The position numbers and the translations under genes are program-made. 26,726 nt of DNA from Bacillota bacterium (lineage in GTDB: Bacteria; Bacillota; Clostridia; Christensenellales; Aristaeellaceae), in assembly GCA_023458835.1 (NCBI GenBank), contig JAEWWY010000200.1, positions 1 to 26,726 on the forward strand, read 5' to 3'. The notes beneath the pieces were generated by a model that searched no databases, had not been told where the DNA came from, and was given only the letters and a program-made list of their open reading frames with translations. Within the stretch, counting starts at the first letter, position 1. The number at the start of each line of letters is the position of its first letter. Below, piece by piece: positions 16,454-23,174 of this stretch.

Positions 16454-18757
16454 TTATTGCCTTTCCAACAGGATCATGCGGATTTTCTTATCCGCTTCCG
16501 CAATGAACTGGTCCAGGGACATCTGCTTCTGGCGGTAGCGGTCCACCAGCGTCATGACCTCCGACGTGCCTTCCTTGGTGCGGTAGTCCAGCACGTTGGG
16601 CACGGCCACATAGCATTGCGGCGCAACCTCCCGGTACTGGGCAATATTCTCCGCCGCCACCTGCCAGGCGTACAGATCCTTGTTGGCAATAATCTCCTCA
16701 TAGGACTTCATCATGGTTTCGATATCCTTTTTTTCCTCCGGCTTGGCAGTCTCCAATTGCTTTTTCAGCTTCTCCAACTCCTCGTTCCACCGTTCCAGCG
16801 TTTTGTCAAAGTTCCGCTGGGGCACAGGCTCGTTGTCATCGGGGAACATCATGATGTGCTGGGCCGGGTCCATGCTCTCCAGTGCGTTTTCGATGTACTT
16901 GAGCGCCATATCCGGATTCTTGGTGTTGGGGTTAATGAACAGCACCTGCACATACACCGGGATATGGAAGGATTCTCCCTCTTCCAGGGGCAGCATCAGG
17001 GGCCTTGAATATTCCAGGCTGCTTTTGCCGCCCTGCACATTCAGCCAGTCGCCGTAATTCATGAACAGGGCTTCACCCTCTCCGCTGGCCATTCTCATTG
17101 CGACCATGGCATCATCAAAATCAGAGGGCAGCATTTCGTTCAATTCTTTTACGTTCAGCTTTTCCAAGATCCCCATGATCTTGCGGAACAAAGGCGTATT
17201 AAAGGATAGCTCCTCATTTTTCGCCTGGCTTTGGTGAACGTACAGATCCATTGCCAGTTGGAACATGGTTTCGCCGTAATCCGACACATCCTGCATCAAC
17301 TGCGCATTGGGATACTTGCTTTGGCCTTCCTCCACCCACCAGTTCATGAAATCGATCAGCTCCATGAAATCCTTGGGAATCCTGTCGGTAAGACCGTTGG
17401 CCTCCCATGCTTTGGGCGAAATGCTCAGGCCGTAGCCGTACATGTTTATAGGCAGGGCATAAAACTTGCCGTCCCGCTGGATGGCGCTTTGAAGGAAAGG
17501 ATATATTTTCGCAAGCTCCGTTGCAATCATCGGGGAAGATGACAAATCCATGCAATACCCTTTTTCCATCAGACCGTTGAAATCCTGATAGCTGATGTCA
17601 TAATTATAGATATCGAAGGAATTGTCACCGGAAACCATGGCCTGGGCCAGCGCCTGCGTGTTTTCAAAATATACGCTTTGGTTAAAGGTCACGGGTGCCT
17701 GAGGATATTTTACGGAAAAGGACATGGCGGCATTGTCCATATATCCGCCATAAATGGACAGCGAGCTGGTAGGCATATATTGCGGGTCGGTATTGCGCAC
17801 GATCAGGCCGTTCCAGGTATGGATGGCATACAAGCCGCCCGGCAGCATCGCCGCGGGCGATTCGTCGGCATAATCCACCGGCAAAAAGGCCGCTTGGGTG
17901 GCGGCGCCCAGCGCCTTCATGGCCATCAGCTTGCTGATGGTGGTATAATACAGCGTATCCGTTTCCGGTTCATAAGCGATCCCGAACACGTTCGCGTCGC
18001 CAAAGCTGCCGGCCTCTTTCAGACTGCCATCCGCCGGATCGAATATCGCCACGGTGGGCTTTGAAGGCTCCCTCCGGCCCTCCTTATAGGCGTTTTCCAT
18101 ATCATAGACCTTTACCAGAAGCTTTCCATCCTTATAAGGCGTCATATCCTGCACGAAGGGTGCATTGATAACCTGCTTCGCGCCTGTCTGAAGATCAAAG
18201 GATGCGAATTCCGGCTTATAGTAGTCCTGATCGTTGCGGATCATGGCAAAGAGCTTGCCTCCCGCAATGCACAGGCGGTACACATCCCGCATGTATGTAT
18301 AGCTGTCCTGGGTCTGTTCCATATTGGACCAGTCCAATTGCATCGGGGTACCCAATACCGCTTTTCCATCCTGGAAGGTCAGGGGAAACAGTTTGCCATT
18401 CAAACGGTTCAGGCCATACAGCGTATTCCCTTCGCCGGCCAGGCCGGTGATCACCGTATCCGCCTTGTCGCCTATCTGTGCCACGGCTTCCTCATAGGTG
18501 GCATAGTAGCCGGCTTCCAGGCCGGAAGCTACCTTCGCGGGCTGTTCCTGGCCGGGCTGCCAGGAGTAGATTTCAGTGCCCCACAATGTATACAGTGTTT
18601 CCCCTACCGCTGCCAGGGTGGGCGAGGAATATATCTCAATCCCCAGCTCATTGCGCTGCTCCTCGGTAAAAAGCATTGCATCTCCCGGTGCGGCCAGCGC
18701 ACCCGCCGCAATAACCAGGATTGTCAAAAAGCATAATAACGCGGCTGTCTTCTTCAT
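16454..18757 (-). CDS. propeller-fused extracellular solute-binding protein (SBP1)
   Basis: A 767-aa exported protein. The signal peptide (1-23, ending ALAA-P) has no lipobox cysteine. Residues about 50-325 carry six spaced beta-propeller-like units: ETLYTLWGTEIYSW (53-66), NTLYGLNRLNGKLFPL (111-126), GKLFAMIRND...FASFDLQTG (167-192), GKLLVKVYDM...VAIFDPADG (211-244), DTLYYTTISKLMAMK (267-281) and GGLYAIHTWNGLIVRN (307-322). From about 333 onward it resembles ABC sugar-binding proteins (SLSIYGG, YPQAPVTF, GDNSFDIYNYD, GKFYALPINMYGYGLSISP), with a charged helical insert near 660-700 (ERWNEELEKLKKQLETAKPE). It is followed at once by two sugar permeases, so it probably feeds them. It is a close paralogue of SBP2 (23 of the first 30 residues identical). 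Confidence 0.85.
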   Translation of the reverse strand: MKKTAALLCFLTILVIAAGALAAPGDAMLFTEEQRNELGIEIYSSPTLAAVGETLYTLWGTEIYSWQPGQEQPAKVASGLEAGYYATYEEAVAQIGDKADTVITGLAGEGNTLYGLNRLNGKLFPLTFQDGKAVLGTPMQLDWSNMEQTQDSYTYMRDVYRLCIAGGKLFAMIRNDQDYYKPEFASFDLQTGAKQVINAPFVQDMTPYKDGKLLVKVYDMENAYKEGRREPSKPTVAIFDPADGSLKEAGSFGDANVFGIAYEPETDTLYYTTISKLMAMKALGAATQAAFLPVDYADESPAAMLPGGLYAIHTWNGLIVRNTDPQYMPTSSLSIYGGYMDNAAMSFSVKYPQAPVTFNQSVYFENTQALAQAMVSGDNSFDIYNYDISYQDFNGLMEKGYCMDLSSSPMIATELAKIYPFLQSAIQRDGKFYALPINMYGYGLSISPKAWEANGLTDRIPKDFMELIDFMNWWVEEGQSKYPNAQLMQDVSDYGETMFQLAMDLYVHQSQAKNEELSFNTPLFRKIMGILEKLNVKELNEMLPSDFDDAMVAMRMASGEGEALFMNYGDWLNVQGGKSSLEYSRPLMLPLEEGESFHIPVYVQVLFINPNTKNPDMALKYIENALESMDPAQHIMMFPDDNEPVPQRNFDKTLERWNEELEKLKKQLETAKPEEKKDIETMMKSYEEIIANKDLYAWQVAAENIAQYREVAPQCYVAVPNVLDYRTKEGTSEVMTLVDRYRQKQMSLDQFIAEADKKIRMILLERQ

Positions 18758-18881
18758 TGGTTGCTCCTCCCTATTTCCGCGATTTCTGATTCCCTTCCTA
18801 TCCCTTTGGAAAGGGCTGCCATGTTATCAGACGCTTTCTGGAAGGCAATTGTTCCCGTGCATTTGTAAAACATTTGTCAAA

Positions 18882-18938
18882 GACAGCCGCCTGCGCCTTG
18901 GGCGGTGTAGCAAACACAGCGGATGCGCAGACAAACAT
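18882..18938 (-). pseudogene. remnant of a BlaR1-type gene
   Basis: Read on the minus strand this encodes MFVCASAVFATPPKAQAAV. It matches VFVCASAVFATSPGAQATI of the intact BlaR1-type gene at 21819-21875, with only scattered base changes. The BlaR1 C-terminal domain is missing. The frame runs into sequence homologous to the SBP2 upstream region and stops at TAG just before SBP1. It is not an intact gene. Confidence 0.75.
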
Positions 18939-18984
18939 AATCGCTTGTTCCCCCTTCCTTCGGCGGCCCGCGCACCCCGTTTAC
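18939..18984 (-). pseudogene. remnant of the 5' end of a CUT1 permease gene
   Basis: On the plus strand this begins AATCGCTTGTTCC and aligns base for base with 16374 onward, the first codons of the MalF-like permease. One base is missing in the C-run, and the start codon (CAT on the plus strand) has become TTA. The similarity continues through the SBP-permease gap into the SBP coding ends, so position and order are those of a lost permease gene. Confidence 0.7.
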
Positions 18985-19000
18985 GTAAGGGGCGCGGCCG
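18964..19000. repeat. strong GC-rich hairpin after SBP2
   Basis: The arms 18964-18978 and 18989-19000 pair with two single-base bulges (CGGCC, GCGC and CCCC blocks) around a TTACGTAA-containing loop. There is no T-run, so it may be a processing or stability element between SBP2 and SBP1. It lies in the permease remnant. Confidence 0.45.
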
Positions 19001-19014
19001 GCGCTATACGAAAC

Positions 19015-21348
19015 CTACCGCCTCTCCAGCGTGATCATGCGGATCTTCTGATCCACTTCCTGAATGAACCGGTCCAGGGACATCTGCTTCTGGCGATAGC
19101 GGTCCACCAGCGTCATGATTTCAGACGTGCCATCCTTGGCGCGGTAATCCAATACATTGGGCATGGCCGCATAGCATAGCGGCGCCACTTCCCGGTACTG
19201 GGTGATGTTCTCCGCCGCCACCTGCCAATAGTACAGGTCCTTGTTGGCAAGAAGGTCCTCGTAGGACTGGACCAAGGTCTCCATGTCCTTTTTTTCTTCC
19301 GGCTTGGCAGTCTCCAGACGCTTTTTCGCCTTTTCCAGCTCGTCGTTCCACTGCTGAACAGTCAGTTCGAAGTTCGGCTGGGGCACAGGCTCATTATCGT
19401 CGGGGAACATCATGATGTGCTGTGCAGGGTCCATATGCCTGAGCGCGTTTTCCACATACTTCAAAGCCATCTCGGGGTTCTTCGTGTTTGGGTTGATGAA
19501 CAGCCCCTGCACGTACACAGGGATATGAACGGTCTCGCCTTCCTTCAAGGGCAGCATCAAAGGCTTCGAGTACTGAAGGCTGCTTTTGCCGCCCTGCACG
19601 TTCAGCCAGTCTCCGTAATTCATGAACAGCGCATCGCCGAGGCCGAAGCGGCTGCCGGCCGCCATCGCCATCTTCTGCCTTGTGGCCGCTATGCCGGGCA
19701 TATCCATTTCGCCCGGGAGCATTTCGTTCAATTCTTGTGTTTTCAGGCCTTCCAAAGCCCCCATGACCTTGCGGAACAAGGGTGTATCAAAGGAAAGCTG
19801 CTCATTTTTCGCCTGGCTCTGATGAACATACAGGTCCAGCGCCATCCGGAACATGGTTTCGCCATAATCCCAGGCACCCTGCATCAATTGCACATCGGGA
19901 TACTGGTTCTGCCCTTCATCCACCCACCAGTTCATGAAATCGATCAGTTCCAAATAGCTTTTGGGAATCCTGTCGGTCAGGCCGTTCTCCTCCCACGTTT
20001 TGGGGGAGATGCTCAGGCCGTTTCCGTACATCATGGTAGGCAATGCATAGAACTTTCCATCCTTTTGAACGGCGCTTTGCAGGAAAGGATATATTTTGGC
20101 AAGCTCCGCCGAAAGCTCCGGTGAACCCGACAAATCCATGCAATACCCTTTTTCCATCAAGCCGCTGAAGTCCTGGTAGCTGATATCGAAGAAGTAGATG
20201 TCAAAGGAGTTATCGCCCGAGACCATAGCTTGGGCCAGCGCCTGGGCATCCTCAAAATATACGTCGGTATTAAAGGTGACGGGCACCTGGGGATATTCCA
20301 ATGAAAAGGCCATGGTGGCCTGATCCGTCCACCCGCCATAAACAGCCAGCGTGCTGGTGGGCAAATACTGAGGGTCGGTATTGCGCACGATCAGGCCGTA
20401 CCATGTATTGATGGCATACAGGCCGCCGGGCAGCATCGCGGCAGATGCCGTATCATCGGCATAGTCCATCGGCATAAAGGCCGCCTGGGTAGCGGTGCCC
20501 AATGCTTTCATGGCCATGAGCTTGCTGCTGGTGGTATAGTACAGCGTATCCGTCTCCGGTTGGTAAACCATCCCGGATACATTCGCATCGCCAAAGGACC
20601 CGGCTTCCCTGAGGCTGCCGTCCGCCGGATCAAACACCGCCACGGTGGGCTTTAAAGGTTCCCTTTGTCCTTCCTGGTAGGCCTTTTCCATATCATAGAC
20701 CTTCACAAGAAGCTTTCCATCCTTGTAAGGTGCTATGTCCTGCACAAAGGGAGCATCGAATACCTGCTTTAAGCCTGTAGCCATGTCAAAGGCCGCAAAT
20801 TCCGGCCTGTTCCAATCCTCATTGTTGCGGATCATGGCATACAGCTTATTCCCCATGATGTGCATGCGGTATACGTCCCTTATGTACGTATAGGTATCCT
20901 GCTTGCCTTCCATGTTGGTCCAGTCAAGCTGCACCGGGGTGCCCGGCACCGCTTTTCCATCCTGGAAGGTGAGCGGAAACAGTTTGCCATTCAAGCGGTT
21001 CAGGCCATACAACGTTGTCCCGTCGCTGACAAGGCTTGCAAGCAGCGTATCCGCGTTGCCGCCTACCGCTGCCACAGCTTCCTCGTAATTGGCGTAGTAT
21101 CCCGGCTCCAAACCGGAAGCCACCTTTGCAGGATTTTCCTGTCCTGCCTTATAGGCATAGATTTCAGCGCCCCACAGGGTATACACGGTGTCTCCCACCG
21201 TGGCCATAGAGGGGCTGGAATACACTTGGATCCCCATCTGCGTGCGCTGCCCCTCGGTAAAAAGCACCGCATCGCCCGGCGCAGCCAGCGCACCGGCGGC
21301 TAAGACCAGTATCAGCAAAAAGCAAAATAGCCCGGTTGCCTTCTTCAT
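19015..21348 (-). CDS. propeller-fused extracellular solute-binding protein (SBP2)
   Basis: A 777-aa paralogue of SBP1 with the same architecture: signal peptide ending ALAA-P without lipobox, six propeller-like units (DTVYTLWGAEIYAY, TTLYGLNRLNGKLFPL, NKLYAMIRN...FAAFDMATG, GKLLVKVYDM...VAVFDPADG, DTLYYTTSSKLMAMK, GGLYAINTWYGLIVRN), and the solute-binding domain (FDIYFFDISYQDF, GKFYALPTMMYGNGLSISP). It also has the charged helical insert and the WQVAAENITQYREVAP motif. About ten residues are added relative to SBP1 just before GDALFMNYGDW. The start at 21348 is set by GGAGGAGG five bases away. The longer open frame upstream lacks a start site or signal peptide. Its own permease gene has been lost (remnant at 18939-18984), so it probably shares the SBP1 permeases. 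Confidence 0.85.
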   Translation of the reverse strand: MKKATGLFCFLLILVLAAGALAAPGDAVLFTEGQRTQMGIQVYSSPSMATVGDTVYTLWGAEIYAYKAGQENPAKVASGLEPGYYANYEEAVAAVGGNADTLLASLVSDGTTLYGLNRLNGKLFPLTFQDGKAVPGTPVQLDWTNMEGKQDTYTYIRDVYRMHIMGNKLYAMIRNNEDWNRPEFAAFDMATGLKQVFDAPFVQDIAPYKDGKLLVKVYDMEKAYQEGQREPLKPTVAVFDPADGSLREAGSFGDANVSGMVYQPETDTLYYTTSSKLMAMKALGTATQAAFMPMDYADDTASAAMLPGGLYAINTWYGLIVRNTDPQYLPTSTLAVYGGWTDQATMAFSLEYPQVPVTFNTDVYFEDAQALAQAMVSGDNSFDIYFFDISYQDFSGLMEKGYCMDLSGSPELSAELAKIYPFLQSAVQKDGKFYALPTMMYGNGLSISPKTWEENGLTDRIPKSYLELIDFMNWWVDEGQNQYPDVQLMQGAWDYGETMFRMALDLYVHQSQAKNEQLSFDTPLFRKVMGALEGLKTQELNEMLPGEMDMPGIAATRQKMAMAAGSRFGLGDALFMNYGDWLNVQGGKSSLQYSKPLMLPLKEGETVHIPVYVQGLFINPNTKNPEMALKYVENALRHMDPAQHIMMFPDDNEPVPQPNFELTVQQWNDELEKAKKRLETAKPEEKKDMETLVQSYEDLLANKDLYYWQVAAENITQYREVAPLCYAAMPNVLDYRAKDGTSEIMTLVDRYRQKQMSLDRFIQEVDQKIRMITLERR

Positions 21349-21420
21349 TGGTTCCTCCTCCACATTTCCGGCAGCCACCAAATTTGCCTTACCTTCCTTA
21401 GAAAAGGCTGCCACGCTATC

Positions 21421-21439
21421 AGACGCGTTTTGAGCGTCT
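21421..21439. promoter_or_regulatory. dyad in the SBP2 upstream region
   Basis: AGACGC and GCGTCT flank a 7-base spacer, 73-91 bases before the SBP2 start. It could be an operator. The outer part (TATCAGACGC, 21417-21426) is conserved upstream of SBP1 at 18825-18834, but the second half is not. ATTTGTAAAA is likewise shared (21453-21462 and 18861-18870). No clear -35/-10 pair was found. Confidence 0.3.
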
Positions 21440-21508
21440 ATTGTTCTGACGGATTTGTAAAAGAATATTCCGTTTATGCGGGCAACACGCATGGATAGAG
21501 GATCAAGG

Positions 21509-22729
21509 TCATATGCCGCCGTCCTGGATGGTATAAGTCATGCTGTAAACAGGTACCGGAAGGGCGGGAACGGCCGCATACTCATCCGATACAACCGCCG
21601 CGCTTCCATATCCTACCGAGACGGAGGCGGTTTTCGCAAACGTTCCGGCGGTGACCTGATCCGTCAATTCAGCATCAGGCACCGATATGCTTATTCCCGG
21701 CTGCCCGGCCGTCAGCACATTGCCATCCCATGCGTAGACGGCAATCCCCGTGGCCTGCATTTCCCGTACGTCATAAGCGGCAAGGGGCGCGGAAGAAATC
21801 CAAACGGTATATGCAGTGATAGTCGCCTGCGCCCCGGGCGATGTGGCAAATACAGCGGATGCACAGACAAATACTATTACTGTTGCCAGCACGCCTGCCA
21901 TGGTGGTCTTTCTGCCCATCATAATGGAGCGGATGCGTTCCTCCAGCGGGCTGATGCTGAAGCATTCCATCAATACGCCGGAAAAGCGCTTGCGCTCCTC
22001 CAGGCCAAGAAGCGTCCTGGCATAGGCGGCGCGCATTTGAGGGCCGTATGTTTTCAAAACCTGGCGGTCGCAGTTCAGTTCCATATCCCGCCTGCACACA
22101 GCCGCCATAAGCCAGATCAGGGGATTGAACCAATGCAGGCATACGGCCGCCAGAAGGATAAGCTTTTTCAGCGCATCATGCCTTCGGATATGGCTGCATT
22201 CATGGGCCATGACGAAGGTGAGTTGATCCCCGGTAAGCTCCACATGGCTGGGCAGCACGATCCTGGGTTTTATGATCCCATAGGTCAGCGGGGTGGCTAT
22301 CCTGTCGGATGTGAATACGGCGACCGCCCGTAGGAGGCGCTGCCCGGCCAGCGCCTCCTTAAGCTCCCGCGTCATGGATGCGGGCAGGGCCATCCTCAGC
22401 GCGCGCCGCTGCCGGATGCCTATGATCAGGAAAAAAATCCCGCAAAACGCCGCACCGTACAGCCAAGCCAAAGCAAGCGGCGGCACCGATACAGGGTTTG
22501 ATACAGGCCGGGCAGACAATGTCATGGCTGTCACCTGCCCGGCTTGCTTTATAAGCCCCGCAATGCTCAGCGCGGAGGGGATTTCTACGGGCACCAGCAA
22601 TCGGAGGATGACCGCCGTCCACATGGCGGAAAGCAGGCCTTCCGGCAGCCGCCCCCGGGTCAAGCGCCGCAGGAGCAGGATGCATAGGACCATGGCGCCG
22701 CCCATCAGGCTCATTTCCAGCAAACTCAT
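21509..22729 (-). CDS. BlaR1-type M56 membrane metalloprotease (signal transducer)
   Basis: A 406-aa integral membrane protein that in this family senses an external signal and cleaves the partner BlaI repressor. N-terminal helices include MGGAMVLCILLLRRLT and LAWLYGAAFCGIFFLIIGI. The metalloprotease core has PLTYGIIKPRIVLP, the zinc motif HECSH (about residues 201-205) and a downstream ELNCD glutamate. The family SISPLEERIRSIM precedes the last helix (ending VIVFVCASAVFA). The outer C-terminal domain is only about 95 residues (ITAYTVWISSAPLA...) and has no penicillin-binding SxxK, so this is not a beta-lactam sensor. The start overlaps the BlaI stop by four bases (ATGA). The gene lies 160 bases upstream of SBP2, and a fragment of a second copy lies upstream of SBP1. 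Confidence 0.88.
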   Translation of the reverse strand: MSLLEMSLMGGAMVLCILLLRRLTRGRLPEGLLSAMWTAVILRLLVPVEIPSALSIAGLIKQAGQVTAMTLSARPVSNPVSVPPLALAWLYGAAFCGIFFLIIGIRQRRALRMALPASMTRELKEALAGQRLLRAVAVFTSDRIATPLTYGIIKPRIVLPSHVELTGDQLTFVMAHECSHIRRHDALKKLILLAAVCLHWFNPLIWLMAAVCRRDMELNCDRQVLKTYGPQMRAAYARTLLGLEERKRFSGVLMECFSISPLEERIRSIMMGRKTTMAGVLATVIVFVCASAVFATSPGAQATITAYTVWISSAPLAAYDVREMQATGIAVYAWDGNVLTAGQPGISISVPDAELTDQVTAGTFAKTASVSVGYGSAAVVSDEYAAVPALPVPVYSMTYTIQDGGI

Positions 22730-23088
22730 TGATCCAGCTCCTCTATCAGCCGGCGCAGCCGCGCGATCTCTTCACGGTCAAGCTTCTTTCCGCCCACCAT
22801 GGCCGCAAACATCTGGTCGGTAGAGCCGGCAAACATCCTGTTTTTCAATTCTTCCGCTTCTTTGCGCTGCACTTCCTCCCGGCCGATCAGCGCATGGCAT
22901 ATAAAGTTCGGCTCGCTGCGGCGGATCGCGCCCTTCTCGATGCATTTTTTGATTACGGTGTAGGTGGTGTTGCGGTTCCAGCCGATATCCGCCGCCAATA
23001 CCTTGGCGATCTGGCCCGCCGGCTGGTCCCCCGCCTGCCACAACACCTCCATCACCTTCAGTTCCGATTCAAACAGCTTGATTTCCAT
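22726..23088 (-). CDS. BlaI/MecI/CopY-family winged-helix repressor
   Basis: A 120-aa DNA-binding repressor. The winged helix occupies residues 1-75 (ESELKVMEVLWQAGDQPAGQIAKVLA, then GWNRNTTYTVIKKCIEKGAI), ending with the wing and HALI. A dimerisation helix (EVQRKEAEELKNRMFAGS) and the C-terminal helix follow. In this family the partner BlaR1 protease cleaves the C-terminal part to relieve repression. The start at 23088 is the ATG of MEIKLFESELKVM. The upstream in-frame extension to 23148 overlaps the promoter and has no family resemblance. Translation is coupled to the BlaR1-type gene. Likely targets are its own promoter and that of SBP3, which lie close by; this is inference. Confidence 0.92.
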   Translation of the reverse strand: MEIKLFESELKVMEVLWQAGDQPAGQIAKVLAADIGWNRNTTYTVIKKCIEKGAIRRSEPNFICHALIGREEVQRKEAEELKNRMFAGSTDQMFAAMVGGKKLDREEIARLRRLIEELDQ

Positions 23089-23129
23089 GCGTGGTCCCTT
23101 CTTTGCGAACGGCTGTATATGGCAAGGGT

Positions 23130-23158
23130 ATACTAGCACACTCGTCACGAACTGTCAA
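23130..23158 (-). promoter_or_regulatory. promoter of the BlaI/BlaR1-type operon
   Basis: On the minus strand consensus TTGACA (23158-23153), a 17-base spacer and TAGTAT (23135-23130). An imperfect dyad, GTGTGCT and AGTATAC, overlaps the -10, where an autoregulating BlaI repressor would be expected to bind. Confidence 0.75.
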
Positions 23159-23174
23159 GAAATGGGTGTCTTGC

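Noticed and set aside
18964..19000. terminator after SBP2
   Set aside because: The hairpin is strong but is not followed by a T-run in either direction. It lies in permease-derived remnant sequence.
21509..23088. beta-lactam resistance regulator
   Set aside because: The BlaR1-type protein lacks a penicillin-binding domain and no beta-lactamase or PBP gene is nearby.
23089..23148. N-terminal extension of the BlaI-type repressor
   Set aside because: It overlaps the -10 and the leader of a consensus promoter. Family members begin at the MEIKLFESEL-like position.
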